Shown piece by piece: positions 1 to 8,016 of a DNA stretch of 34,334 nucleotides. Below the pieces are notes generated by a model. It was given only the letters and a program-made list of their open reading frames with translations. It was not told the origin of the DNA and did no database searches. The first letter of the stretch is position 1, and the number at the start of each line of letters is the position of its first letter. This stretch comes from Pseudomonas nitroreducens (lineage in GTDB: Bacteria > Pseudomonadota > Gammaproteobacteria > Pseudomonadales > Pseudomonadaceae), in NCBI RefSeq assembly GCF_014204515.1, contig NZ_JACHLI010000042.1:14937-49270 (forward strand), read 5' to 3'. A program made the position numbers and the translations under genes.

Positions 1-94
1 ATAAGCTCGAGAGACCACGCAGTCGGACTCTTCAGATTATCTCCTCATCAGGCTAATCACGGTTTGGACCCGGCACTTTGCCGGGTCTTTTTTT
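1..94 (+). ncRNA. prrF1: PrrF-type iron-responsive sRNA, first copy (5' end outside window)
   Basis: This is the first of two tandem sRNA copies; bases 1-97 are identical to 221-317. It carries the PrrF core (ACTCTTCAGATTATCTCCTC and what follows), which in Pseudomonas base-pairs with mRNAs of iron-containing proteins such as superoxide dismutase and aconitase when iron is scarce. It ends in a GC-rich terminator. By comparison with copy two, about 20 nt of its 5' end and its promoter lie before the window. The neighbouring phu haem operon matches the known location of prrF1/prrF2 in P. aeruginosa. Numbering as copy 1 is by order only. Confidence 0.9.
67..94 (+). terminator. Intrinsic terminator of first prrF copy
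   Basis: An 8-bp perfect stem (GACCCGGC at 67-74 pairing with GCCGGGTC at 80-87) with a 5-nt loop is followed by seven T. This is a textbook Rho-independent terminator. Confidence 0.93.
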
Positions 95-199
95 GCCTTG
101 GATTTAGCCGGCTGCTGGTCGATGCCCTCGCTCTTGCGCCTTCGAACGAATTGAAGAAAAAGGGTTGACTCTCAAATGATAATGGTTATTATTACAACC
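95..199 (+). other. prrF1-prrF2 intergenic segment with second sRNA promoter
   Basis: This 105-nt spacer separates the two copies. In P. aeruginosa, read-through of the first terminator makes a longer haem-responsive RNA (PrrH) that includes the spacer. Whether that happens here cannot be told from sequence. The 3' part contains the Fur-box promoter; I see no gene in it. Confidence 0.5.
165..193 (+). promoter_or_regulatory. Fur-box-overlapped sigma-70 promoter of second prrF copy
   Basis: A -35 TTGACT (165-170) and a -10 TATTAT (187-192) are 16 nt apart and predict a start near 200. The A/T-rich stretch AAATGATAATGGTTATTA (174-191) resembles the Fur consensus GATAATGATAATCATTATC and covers the spacer and -10. 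Iron-loaded Fur is therefore expected to block the promoter. The motif match was judged by eye. Confidence 0.82.
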
Positions 200-314
200 A
201 CTGGCTGCGAGGCCAGTTGGATAAGCTCGAGAGACCACGCAGTCGGACTCTTCAGATTATCTCCTCATCAGGCTAATCACGGTTTGGACCCGGCACTTTG
301 CCGGGTCTTTTTTT
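200..314 (+). ncRNA. prrF2: PrrF-type iron-responsive sRNA, second copy
   Basis: This is a complete PrrF sRNA of about 115 nt, the length expected for the family. It runs from a start predicted about 8 nt after the -10 box to the T-tract at 308-314. Bases 221-317 match the first copy without a mismatch, including the target-pairing core (about 244-282) and terminator. It is expected to act with Hfq to repress non-essential iron proteins during iron starvation and is placed under Fur by the overlapping box. The exact 5' end is inferred. Confidence 0.92.
287..314 (+). terminator. Intrinsic terminator of second prrF copy
   Basis: GACCCGGC (287-294) pairs with GCCGGGTC (300-307) around a 5-nt loop and is followed by seven T. 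It is identical to the terminator of copy one. Confidence 0.93.
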
Positions 315-353
315 GCCCGCGATTCCTGCAGCGTCGGGCATTCCCCGCCCATG

Positions 354-373
354 AAAAAAGGGCCTTGCGGCCC
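354..373 (-). terminator. Terminator of the phu operon
   Basis: On the minus strand, GGGCC and GGCCC arms (369-373 and 360-364) around a 4-nt loop are followed by a run of six T (354-359), starting just after the phuW stop codon. It insulates the operon from the convergent sRNA genes. Confidence 0.8.
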
Positions 374-375
374 CT

Positions 376-1272
376 TCACATTCTGCCGCGCAGCTGCGCG
401 CAGTAATCGGTCGGCGGCTGCGCCGGCGTATACCACGCATAGTCCGCCTGCTGCGGGGCAACGGTCCTGCCCACCTCTGCCAGCATCACCACCTGCAGTC
501 CTTGCGCTGCGTCCAGGTCCTGCAGATGCACGGGCACGCCCAGGTCCCGCCGCGCGTGGAAACCGCCGGCAATCAGCACGGCCGGCTGCGGCGCTGCCTT
601 GAAATGCTCGGCCAGGCGCCGGTCGCGCTGCTGCTGCACCGCCAGCATGGCCGGCAACTGGCTGTCGGGCAGCAGGCCGCAATGGGAGTCGCGGATATCT
701 TCCAGCAACGCCTCGCGCACCGGCGCCGCCGTGGAAGCCGCGCCGCGCAGTTGCGGCTGGCGGCGGTAGATATCCATGATCTCGCTGCGATCGAGGTTGG
801 CCGCCAGCAAGGGCGCCGGCTGCTTCACCAGCCAGGTCACCAGGGGACCGTATTGCGACCAGTCCCAGCCGGACTGCCAATGCAGCGCGCCGATCAGGTC
901 GATGGGCGTTTCACCTTTCGCCGCGGCCGCCTGGGTGGCGGTCACGGCGCCCTGCTGATCCGGATTGAGCATTTCCAGCAGCACACTGCCACTCGGACGA
1001 CGCTCGGCCAGGGCGCGCACCAGCCAGAGTTCAAGGGCGTGGTGATCCGGATTGTCGTGCTGCTCGCCGATCAACAGCCGTGGCGCGGCAGCCAGACGAT
1101 CCAGCAACTGTGCCGGCGAGAGCTGCTCGCCACTGCGCAGGTCGCGGATCACCCCCAGCTCGGCGCTATCGCGCCCTTCCGGGCTCTGCCAGACCGGCAA
1201 GGGCGGCGCCGCAACCTGGGTCTGGCACGCAGAGAGCAGCGCCAGCAGCGGGACGAACAGCAGCTTGTTCAT
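376..1272 (-). CDS. phuW: ChaN-like haem-binding lipoprotein PhuW
   Basis: This 298-aa protein of the ChaN/DUF399 family is probably an outer-membrane lipoprotein that binds haem. The N-terminus MNKLLFVPLLALLSAC is a lipoprotein signal with lipobox LSAC and acylated Cys16. A family-typical IGEQHDNPDHHALE segment follows at about residues 91-104. It is the last gene of phuSTUVW, 11 nt after phuV, with a terminator right behind it. A role in haem handling is inferred from the family and operon; in Pseudomonas PhuW has no settled biochemical function. Confidence 0.9.
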   Translation of the reverse strand: MNKLLFVPLLALLSACQTQVAAPPLPVWQSPEGRDSAELGVIRDLRSGEQLSPAQLLDRLAAAPRLLIGEQHDNPDHHALELWLVRALAERRPSGSVLLEMLNPDQQGAVTATQAAAAKGETPIDLIGALHWQSGWDWSQYGPLVTWLVKQPAPLLAANLDRSEIMDIYRRQPQLRGAASTAAPVREALLEDIRDSHCGLLPDSQLPAMLAVQQQRDRRLAEHFKAAPQPAVLIAGGFHARRDLGVPVHLQDLDAAQGLQVVMLAEVGRTVAPQQADYAWYTPAQPPTDYCAQLRGRM

Positions 1273-1283
1273 GGCGACTCCAG

Positions 1284-2051
1284 TCAGCGAGCAATGATCA
1301 GCGGATGACCGCGCTCCGGATGCTCGTGTACCAGCACATCGAGACCGAAGACGGTGCGCAACGGCTCGGCCTGCAACACTTCGTGAGGCGTGCCCAGCAG
1401 ATGGGCACGCGTTTCGTGCAGCAGCAACAGGCGATCACAGTAACGCGCCGCGAGGTTGAGGTCGTGCAGGATCACCAGCACTGCCGCGCCGCGCCCTGCA
1501 AATTCGCGCACGGCCTGCAGCGTGGTGTGCTGGTGCAGCGGGTCGAGTGCCGAGGTCGGCTCGTCCAGCAGCAGGACCTGCTCCGAGCCGCCCGGCCAGA
1601 GCTGCGCCAGCACACGGGCCAGGTGAACACGCTGACGTTCGCCGCCCGATAGCGCCAGGTAACTGCGCCCGGCCAGGTGCGAAGCATCGGCAGCGGCCAT
1701 CGCCTCGCGGATGATTTCCTCGTCACGCTGGCGGCCACTGTCGTGGGGCAACCGGCCGAAACCGACCACCGCCTCGACGGGGAAGGCGAAATTCAGCGAG
1801 GACGATTGCGGCAGCACGGCCAGCCGGCGTGCGCGCTCGCTGCCTTGCCAGGACTCCAGCGGACGACCGTCGAGGCTCACCGCCCCACCGGCCAATGGCA
1901 GTTCACCGTTCATGGCGCCGAGCAGGGTGCTCTTGCCCGCGCCGTTGGGACCGAGCACGCCGAGCACTTCGCCCGGCTGCAGCGTTACGCTGACATCCTG
2001 CAGGACGGTCTGCGCGCCGCGCTTCACCAGCAGCTTGTCTGCGCACAGCAT
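1284..2051 (-). CDS. phuV: Haem ABC transporter ATPase PhuV
   Basis: This 255-aa HmuV-type ATPase powers haem import across the inner membrane. It has Walker A (GPNGAGKST, about residues 34-42), the ABC signature LSGGERQR (about 134-141) and Walker B with catalytic Glu (VLLLDEPTS), then the switch His in LVILHDLN. Its ATG overlaps the phuU stop by one base (TGATG), indicating translational coupling with its membrane partner. Length and motifs are complete. Confidence 0.95.
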   Translation of the reverse strand: MLCADKLLVKRGAQTVLQDVSVTLQPGEVLGVLGPNGAGKSTLLGAMNGELPLAGGAVSLDGRPLESWQGSERARRLAVLPQSSSLNFAFPVEAVVGFGRLPHDSGRQRDEEIIREAMAAADASHLAGRSYLALSGGERQRVHLARVLAQLWPGGSEQVLLLDEPTSALDPLHQHTTLQAVREFAGRGAAVLVILHDLNLAARYCDRLLLLHETRAHLLGTPHEVLQAEPLRTVFGLDVLVHEHPERGHPLIIAR

Positions 2052-3088
2052 CAGGAACGCCCCCTGATCAGCAGATAAAGGAAGAACGGCGCACCGATCA
2101 GCGCGGTGACGATGCCGATCGGCAGCTCAGCCGGCGCCAGCGCCAGCCGTGCGATCAGATCGGCCAACAGCAGTAGGATCGCCCCACCGAACATCGACGC
2201 CGGCAGCAGCACACGGTGATCCGGGCCGACGATCAGCCGCAGCAGATGCGGTACCACCAGGCCGATGAAGCCGATCATGCCGGCGGCGGCCACAGCCGCA
2301 CCCACACCCAGCGCGGTGCAGAGGATCAGCTCGACTTTCAGCCGCTCGACGTCGAAGCCCAGGTGACGCGCCTCGGATTCGCCCAATAGCAGTGCGTTCA
2401 GCGCATTCACCCGGCGTGGCAGCCAGCAGGCCACCAGCAGGGTGATCAGTAGTAGCGGCCAGAGTCGCGGGTAGCTCGCGCCGTTGAGGCTGCCCAGGTT
2501 CCAGAAGGTCAGGGTGCGCAGGGTGGCGTCATCGGCCAGGTAAGTGAACAGGCCGATCAGCGCGCCCGCCAACGCAGTCAGCGCGATACCGGCGAGCAGC
2601 ATGGTCGCCACGCTGGTCTGACCGTTGTGGCGGCCCAGGCGATAGACCAGCGCCGTTACCAGCAGGCCGCCGGCAAAGGCACAGGCGGACAGCAGATAGG
2701 GCGCGAAAGCTTCGGGCAAACCACCGATGGACGCGCCGAAAACGATGGCGATGGCGGCGCCCAGCGCGGCACCGCTGGAGACCCCGATCAGGCCGGGATC
2801 GGCCAGCGGGTTGCGGAACAGCCCCTGCATCGCCACACCCGCCAGGGCGAGCACACCGCCGGTGGCGATCCCCAGCAGCGTGCGCGGCAGGCGGATCTGC
2901 CCGACGATCAGCTCGGCCTGGCCAAGCCCGTCGGCGGACACTGGCAATCCCAGCATATGCGCCAGGGCGCGCAGGGTATCGCCCAGCGGCAGGCTCACCG
3001 GCCCGAGGGCCAGTGAGAGCCAGGTGACCAGCAGCAAGAGAAAACCGAGTAACAGGAACAGCGGTCGAGCGGTAACGATCCGAGTCAA
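2051..3088 (-). CDS. phuU: Haem ABC transporter permease PhuU
   Basis: This 345-aa FecCD-family permease has about ten hydrophobic membrane segments. The coupling-helix region GPDHRVLLPASMFGG near residue 290 contacts the ATPase. It forms the haem channel with PhuV, fed by PhuT. The start is TTG at 3086-3088, which overlaps the phuT TGA stop (TTGA) and has a GGAAAG upstream; the next in-frame starts would delete the first membrane segment. An alternative metal or siderophore substrate is made unlikely by the flanking phuS and phuT. Confidence 0.94.
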   Translation of the reverse strand: MTRIVTARPLFLLLGFLLLLVTWLSLALGPVSLPLGDTLRALAHMLGLPVSADGLGQAELIVGQIRLPRTLLGIATGGVLALAGVAMQGLFRNPLADPGLIGVSSGAALGAAIAIVFGASIGGLPEAFAPYLLSACAFAGGLLVTALVYRLGRHNGQTSVATMLLAGIALTALAGALIGLFTYLADDATLRTLTFWNLGSLNGASYPRLWPLLLITLLVACWLPRRVNALNALLLGESEARHLGFDVERLKVELILCTALGVGAAVAAAGMIGFIGLVVPHLLRLIVGPDHRVLLPASMFGGAILLLLADLIARLALAPAELPIGIVTALIGAPFFLYLLIRGRS

Positions 3089-3981
3089 GGACGGCTTTCC
3101 GAATTCAGGGCCTGCGCGGAAGGATAAAAGGCCTGGGAAAGCCTCGCCAGCCAGTCCGGAATGCGCGGGCCGAGACCGCCCACCAGCAGGGTCGGATCCA
3201 GCACCAGCACGCGGCCGTCGCGCACCGCGCTGGTGGCGGCCAGGCCGGGGTTCTGCTGGGTCAGCGCGGCGCGGGCCTTGTCGCCGTCCAGGGCACGGTC
3301 ACTGAGTACCACCACCTGCGGATTCAGCGCCGTCAGGGCTTCGCTCGACAACGTCTTGTAGCCGCTGTGGGTCGCCAGGTTCCTGCCGCCGGCGTGCTGG
3401 ATCAGCCAGTCGCCGGAGGTGCCCTGCCCGGCTACCAGCAGATTGCCGCCGGCATGCCCGACCAGCAGGACCACACCGGGCGCCGTCTGGGCGGACTGGG
3501 CTTTCTTCACCCAGGCGTCCTGGGCGGAGAGCCGCGCCGTGAAGTCTGCTTCCACCTGCCTGGCCTTGTCCGGCGCACCGAGCAGCTCGCCCAGACGCTG
3601 GATGGTGTCGTGCACGGTCTTCTCGTCGGCCTTGGCCGATAGCGTCTCGATGCGCACGCCTGCGGCGCGCAGTTGCTGCAGCACCGGCGGCGGGCCCATC
3701 TCCTCGCTGCCCAGCAGGATGTCCGGCTTCAGCGCGAGGATGCCTTCGGCGGCCAGCTGCCGCTGATAACCGATCTTCGGCAATGCATGCAGCGATGCCG
3801 GGTGCAGGCTGGTGGTGTCGACGCCGACCAGCTTGCCTTCGCCGCCTAGGGCGACGACCCATTCGCTCAGCGAGCCGCCGGCACTCACCCAGCGTTGCGG
3901 CAGGCTATCAGCGAGCACGCTGGTGGCAGCGAGGCAGAGTCCGGCGAACAGGCCGGTCACGATCCAGGGAGTCTTCTTCAT
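3085..3981 (-). CDS. phuT: Periplasmic haem-binding protein PhuT
   Basis: This 298-aa cluster A-III substrate-binding protein has a Sec signal peptide (residues 1-25, ending SVLA). The mature part begins SLPQRWVSAGGSLSEWV and has the segment IGYQRQLAAEG; Tyr72 of the precursor lies in the context of the haem-ligating Tyr known in PhuT/ShuT. It carries haem from the outer membrane to PhuUV. The gene is 11 nt after phuS and has a good GAGGA ribosome site. Confidence 0.94.
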   Translation of the reverse strand: MKKTPWIVTGLFAGLCLAATSVLADSLPQRWVSAGGSLSEWVVALGGEGKLVGVDTTSLHPASLHALPKIGYQRQLAAEGILALKPDILLGSEEMGPPPVLQQLRAAGVRIETLSAKADEKTVHDTIQRLGELLGAPDKARQVEADFTARLSAQDAWVKKAQSAQTAPGVVLLVGHAGGNLLVAGQGTSGDWLIQHAGGRNLATHSGYKTLSSEALTALNPQVVVLSDRALDGDKARAALTQQNPGLAATSAVRDGRVLVLDPTLLVGGLGPRIPDWLARLSQAFYPSAQALNSESRP

Positions 3982-3992
3982 GCTGTCGGTCC

Positions 3993-5048
3993 TCAGAGCG
4001 CCGGGAAGGATTCGGCCAGCTCGCGCCAGCTTTCCAGTTCCGGCACGCCGGGTTTGCGCGCGCCGAAGATTTGCAGCACCAGCTCGCCGTGGGCGTCGAA
4101 GGCCTCCCAGCTGGTGACCACACCATCACTGCTGGGCTTGCGCACACGCCACAGTTCGGTGACCCCTGGCGTCTTCAGGTGCAGGTTGAACAGCGGGTCG
4201 AGGACGTTGAACCAGTCGTCCATCCACTTGAGGTTTTCCACGGTGCCGGTGTGGATCTGGATGCAATGGGCGTTGCCGACGAAGAGCATGATCGGCAACT
4301 GGTTCGCCCCCGCCGCTTCCAGTAGGCGCGGCAGCTCGGCAGTAGCCAACGGCTCGGCCCACTCGCGGCCGGCCAGGCGCAGTGCCTGGGTGCGCTGGAC
4401 CTTGTGCTTCTTCAGCAGGGCGAAGAAGTGGTGGGTGTCCTTCAGCGCGGCCCAGCCTTCACGCAGGGCGGGGGCGTCGATTTCACCGTCAGCCAGCGCG
4501 GCGGCCTTGGGCTCTGCCGGCACCAGGTCCAGCTCGGCACTCTGCTCGGCGGCGGTGAAGCTGCGCACCAGTGGCTCCCAGGCCGCAAGATCGCTCTGCT
4601 CGGTGAGGAACACCTTGTGTACGGCGCTGCCCTGGCGGTCGAACACCTGGATGCTGCGCTGGGTGCCATGAGCCGTCTCTTCACTGATGGCGAAAGCGCT
4701 GGCCCAGCCACCGAGGAACAGGCGCAGGTCGATGTCCGGCGACACCACCAGGCCCATCTGGCCATTGGCGGAGACGGTCACGTCGCGGTACGGCCCCTTG
4801 CGCTCGTGGACGCAATATTCGTTGCGCGTCAGCGCCATGATCTGCCCCAACTCGCCCAGGGCCGGCAGCAACGCTGCCCAATCGGTACGCAGGCGCACGG
4901 CGTCCACGCCCAGGCGGCTGGCGGTCAATTCGGCCTCAGTCACAGCCAGGTGCTGCGCCGCATCGCGGGCGCGCAGGCGCGGTTTCTCTGCGCGCAGGGT
5001 TTGCCAGGCGCGGTACAGCTCGGAGGCCGGCGCAGTCAGGGTGGTCAT
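3993..5048 (-). CDS. phuS: Cytoplasmic haem-trafficking protein PhuS
   Basis: This is a HemS/ChuX-superfamily protein of two homologous halves (each ending with a V-KVFL or I-GNAHCIQIH type strand) that passes haem to haem oxygenase. The candidate axial ligands are in DTHHFFALLKKH, His206-His207 counted from the preferred start; a third nearby His that I recall for P. aeruginosa PhuS is Phe here. ATG at 5046-5048 is preferred over the adjacent GTG at 5049-5051 because GAGGA lies 8 nt upstream of the ATG. First gene of the operon. 351 aa. Confidence 0.94.
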   Translation of the reverse strand: MTTLTAPASELYRAWQTLRAEKPRLRARDAAQHLAVTEAELTASRLGVDAVRLRTDWAALLPALGELGQIMALTRNEYCVHERKGPYRDVTVSANGQMGLVVSPDIDLRLFLGGWASAFAISEETAHGTQRSIQVFDRQGSAVHKVFLTEQSDLAAWEPLVRSFTAAEQSAELDLVPAEPKAAALADGEIDAPALREGWAALKDTHHFFALLKKHKVQRTQALRLAGREWAEPLATAELPRLLEAAGANQLPIMLFVGNAHCIQIHTGTVENLKWMDDWFNVLDPLFNLHLKTPGVTELWRVRKPSSDGVVTSWEAFDAHGELVLQIFGARKPGVPELESWRELAESFPAL

Positions 5049-5077
5049 CACGGAATTCCTCGTTCATGCAGGGGCAC

Positions 5078-5093
5078 GCCGCCGCGCGGCGGC
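5078..5093 (-). repeat. GC-only palindrome in phuS leader
   Basis: A 16-nt perfect palindrome, GCCGCCGCGCGGCGGC, lies in the phuS 5' untranslated region, about 30 nt before the start codon. It could form a leader hairpin or cruciform. No function is known to me. Confidence 0.55.
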
Positions 5094-5131
5094 AATAAGA
5101 CGAACATTGCCACAGGAAATTCAGGAAATCT

Positions 5132-5160
5132 ATTTGATAATTATTTGCATTAAATGTCAG
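5132..5160 (-). promoter_or_regulatory. Fur-type promoter of phuSTUVW
   Basis: Reading the minus strand, CTGACA (5155-5160) and TCAAAT (5132-5137) are 17 nt apart and make a plausible sigma-70 promoter. The spacer and -10 hold AT-rich hexamers (AATAATTATCAAAT) resembling a Fur box, which fits iron repression of haem uptake. The score was judged by eye. Confidence 0.65.
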
Positions 5161-5304
5161 AGCGGCTTAAGGTCTGCGCCGCTTCGCTGGCAAGACGCCA
5201 GCTCGGCCCCTCTTCAGCACACGGAAGTGCACCCTCTTCCGGTGCCGGCATTCCTGCGCGGATAATGTCCGCCTGTGATGCCGCACCTGAATGGAAAGTC
5301 CCGG

Positions 5305-5634
5305 ATGATCCTGCTCTGCGCCCCGCACGACCTGGCCGAAGGCCAGTGCCGGGGCTTCAAGGCCGCTGGCCTGAACCTGTTCGCCGTGCGCCGCGCGGGC
5401 CTTGTCCATGCCTATCGCAATCGCTGCCCGCACCGGGAGATCCCCCTGGGTTACGACGCCGAGAATTTTCTCGACGCCAGCGGCCGATTGCTGCAATGCG
5501 GCCACCATGGCGCGCTGTTCCTGATCGAGACCGGTGAATGCATCCAGGGGCCCTGCCTGGGCGATTGGCTGGAAGCGCTGCCCTGCCACGAGGACGAGCA
5601 GGGCATCTGGCTGGACATCCATTCCGCCGAGTAG
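5305..5634 (+). CDS. Small Rieske [2Fe-2S] protein
   Basis: This single-domain Rieske ferredoxin-like protein (about 109 aa) has both cluster motifs: CPH at the start of CPHREIPLG and CGHHG in LQCGHHGALF, giving the Cys-X-His and Cys-X2-His ligands. Such proteins usually supply electrons to an oxygenase or reductase, but no partner is adjacent. The start at 5305 gives the family-like N-terminus MILLCAPHDLAEG and has GGAA 8 nt upstream; GTG 5275 and ATG 5278 in the same frame are alternatives. It lies divergent from phuS across a Fur-like promoter, so iron control is possible. Confidence 0.85.
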   Translation: MILLCAPHDLAEGQCRGFKAAGLNLFAVRRAGLVHAYRNRCPHREIPLGYDAENFLDASGRLLQCGHHGALFLIETGECIQGPCLGDWLEALPCHEDEQGIWLDIHSAE

Positions 5635-5655
5635 CGAATAGCCCTCACAGGAGCC

Positions 5656-5735
5656 TGTAGGAGCGGATCTTATCCGTGAAATCCCTGGACTCCGGCGCGC
5701 TGTTTCACGACTTCGCGGACAAGGTCCGCTCCTAC
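5656..5735. repeat. REP-type inverted pair
   Basis: TGTAGGAGCGGATC (5656 on) and the inverted GGTCCGCTCCTACA (ending 5735) flank a spacer with further complementary GTGAAA/TTTCAC arms. This is the Pseudomonas REP pattern GTAGGAGCGGA. It sits between the Rieske gene and the convergent sfsA gene, a typical position. Confidence 0.8.
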
Positions 5736-5803
5736 AAAAGCGCCCTCTGCGCGGGGTATACGCCTGCAAGAGTGGGCTCGCACCCATAGGGCGTTCCTGA
5801 AAA

Positions 5804-6511
5804 TCACAGCAGCACTTTGAGAGGCCTATCCAGGCGAATCTCCTGGGTGTCTATCCGCGCCCCGTACGCCAACACTTCGACTCCGGCATTGCGCGCCTCT
5901 GCCAGCGCCGCGGCATACGCCGGGTCGATTTCCGCCGCCGGGCGCACTGCTTCGATCTCCGACAGGTTCACCGCGTACAGCAGCACCGCACGCATGCCCT
6001 CGCGCGCCAGGGCGGCCAGCTCGCGCAGATGCTTGGCTCCACGCTGGGTAACGGCGTCGGGAAAGGCGGCGACCAGGGTGTCATCGAAGCCCAGGGTCAC
6101 GCTCTTCACTTCCACATACACCGGCTTGCCGGCGTACAGCAGGCGGAAGTCCGCGCGGCTGCTTTCCTGGCCGTAGGCGACTTCGCGGCGCAGCTCGTCG
6201 AAGCCGGCCAGCTCGGTCACCGTGCCAGCCAGCAGCGCCTCTTCCACCAGGCGATTCGCGCGCCCGGTGTTGACGCAGGCCAGCCGGCCCTGGGGCGTTT
6301 CCACCAGCTCCCAGGTGCCGGGCAACTTGCGCTTGGGGTCATCGGAGCGGCTGAACCAGACACGGCATCCCTCACTCATGCAATTGAGCATGGAGCCGGT
6401 ATTCGGGCAGTGGATGGTCAGCAACTCACCGCTGGCAGTCTCGATATCTGCCAGAAAGCGCTTGTAACGTTTGATCAGGCGCGCCTCTTCCAGCGCCGGC
6501 TCGAAGCGCAT
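5804..6511 (-). CDS. sfsA: SfsA family protein
   Basis: This 235-aa protein is named for sugar fermentation stimulation in E. coli; its molecular role is unsettled and a nucleic-acid-binding or nuclease-like fold has been proposed. It shows the family signatures HCPNTGSMLNC (about residues 54-64), LPGTWELVET and YVEVKSVTL with the conserved acidic/Lys residues. Length is normal. Its ATG overlaps the stop of the upstream aminotransferase gene by one base (TGATG), so the two are probably translated from one mRNA. Confidence 0.92.
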   Translation of the reverse strand: MRFEPALEEARLIKRYKRFLADIETASGELLTIHCPNTGSMLNCMSEGCRVWFSRSDDPKRKLPGTWELVETPQGRLACVNTGRANRLVEEALLAGTVTELAGFDELRREVAYGQESSRADFRLLYAGKPVYVEVKSVTLGFDDTLVAAFPDAVTQRGAKHLRELAALAREGMRAVLLYAVNLSEIEAVRPAAEIDPAYAAALAEARNAGVEVLAYGARIDTQEIRLDRPLKVLL

Positions 6512-7683
6512 CAGGGATGCCAGGTTTTCAGGCCGCGGGCGATGCGCTCCACCGCCTGCTGCAGACGCTCGACGCTCTGGGTGTAGGCGAAACGCACATG
6601 GTGCGAGGCCTGATAGCGCCCGAAGTCGATCCCTGGCGTAAAGGCCACGTGCTCGGTCTCGATGAAGTGCTGGCAGAAGGCGAAGGCGTCGCCACCAAAG
6701 GCGCTGATATCCGCATACAGATAAAAGGCACCTTCGGGCTCCACGGCAATACCGAAGCCCAGCTCGCGCAAGGCCGGCAGCAGGTAGTCGCGGCGGCGGC
6801 GGAACTCTTCGCGGCGCTCTTCGAGAATCGCCAGGGTCGCCGGCTCGAAGCAGGCCAGCGCAGCATGCTGGGCCATGCTCGGCGCGCTGATGTAGAGGTT
6901 CTGCGCCAGTTTTTCCAGCTCACCCACGGCTTCGGGCGGCGCCACCAGCCAACCCAGGCGCCAGCCGGTCATGCCGAAATATTTGGAGAAACTGTTGAGG
7001 ACGAAGGCCTCGTCATCCACTTCCAGCACGCTGGGCGCATCCAGGCCGTAGGTCAGGCCGTGGTAGATCTCGTCCACCACCAGATGGCCGCCGCGCGCCT
7101 TCAGGGCGCCGGACAGCGCCGCGAGTTCATCCTTGTGCAACAGGGTGCCGGTAGGATTGGCCGGCGAAGCGGCCAGAGCGCCTACACTGTCCTGATCCCA
7201 ATGCCGCTCGATGAGCTCCGGGGTGAGTTGGTAACGACTCTCCGGACCGACCGGCACCAACTGCGCGGCGCCTTCCACCAGGCGCAGGAAGTGCCGGTTG
7301 CACGGGTAGCCCGGATCGGCCAGCAGCCAGTGCTTGCCCGGGTCCACCAGCAGGCTGCTGGCCAGCAGCAGGGCACCGGAACCGCCGGGCGTGACGAGAA
7401 TGCGCTGCGGGTCGATCGACAGTCCGTAGCGCTGCGCGTAGAAGCCGGCGATGGCTTCGCGCAGGGCCGGCAGGCCACGTGCGGCGGTGTAGCGCGTGTG
7501 ACCGTTGGCCAGGGCCCGCTGCCCAGCCTCGACGATGGGCGCCGCGGTGGTGAAGTCCGGCTCGCCGATTTCCAGGTGGATGACGTCGTGGCCCGCGGCC
7601 TGCAGCTCGTTGGCCCGCGCCAGCAGCGCCATGACGTGGAAGGGTTCGATGGCGCGGCTGCGCGCACTGAAGGTGGTGGCCAT
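6511..7683 (-). CDS. Pyridoxal-phosphate class I aminotransferase
   Basis: This 390-aa fold-type I aminotransferase of the aspartate/alanine transaminase group corresponds in position to PA4722 of P. aeruginosa (from memory). The cofactor Lys is Lys234 in SFSKYFGMTGWRLG. SPANPTG (about 173-179) and DEIY (204-207) complete the PLP site, and the substrate-carboxylate Arg is expected in HVRFAYT near the C-terminus. The exact amino donor cannot be read from sequence. First gene of a two-gene unit with sfsA. Confidence 0.9.
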   Translation of the reverse strand: MATTFSARSRAIEPFHVMALLARANELQAAGHDVIHLEIGEPDFTTAAPIVEAGQRALANGHTRYTAARGLPALREAIAGFYAQRYGLSIDPQRILVTPGGSGALLLASSLLVDPGKHWLLADPGYPCNRHFLRLVEGAAQLVPVGPESRYQLTPELIERHWDQDSVGALAASPANPTGTLLHKDELAALSGALKARGGHLVVDEIYHGLTYGLDAPSVLEVDDEAFVLNSFSKYFGMTGWRLGWLVAPPEAVGELEKLAQNLYISAPSMAQHAALACFEPATLAILEERREEFRRRRDYLLPALRELGFGIAVEPEGAFYLYADISAFGGDAFAFCQHFIETEHVAFTPGIDFGRYQASHHVRFAYTQSVERLQQAVERIARGLKTWHP

Positions 7684-8016
7684 GCAATATTCCGAACTTT
7701 GCGACAGAGCCGGGATTCTAACAGGCCACTGATGAATACTGGGGTGCCGTGCACAGAACGCGCAGCACCCGCAAAGTTGCAGGCTTCGTCTGGTAAAAGC
7801 CAGCGATCCTGCGGCGGTTTGCCGACAAACCCACTGCCCGTGACCGACAGGTCGGCGAACAGGTGATCAGGTATGTGCGGGCACTGCCAGGTGCGACAAC
7901 CGGGAGTAGCGTCCCGGTAATCGTTCTGGTAAGTTCGCCCGCTTGCGAGCGCGGGGCCGGCGGTGCCGGAGAAGGACCATCCGCGAGAGGATTAGCGAAG
8001 TGAGAGGCGGTCATCC
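7684..8016. other. Divergent intergenic region upstream of dksA
   Basis: These 333 bases separate the minus-strand aminotransferase gene from dksA. A TAGAAT (7715-7720, minus strand) could be the aminotransferase -10 box, but no convincing -35 was found. A GAGAGGCGG just before 8017 is the dksA ribosome site. No ORF with family resemblance or clear RNA structure was seen. A promoter and leader for dksA must lie here but cannot be placed confidently. Confidence 0.4.

Noticed and set aside
176..406. Small open frame across the second prrF copy
   Set aside because: It covers the sRNA, its promoter and terminator, and has no ribosome site or protein family resemblance.
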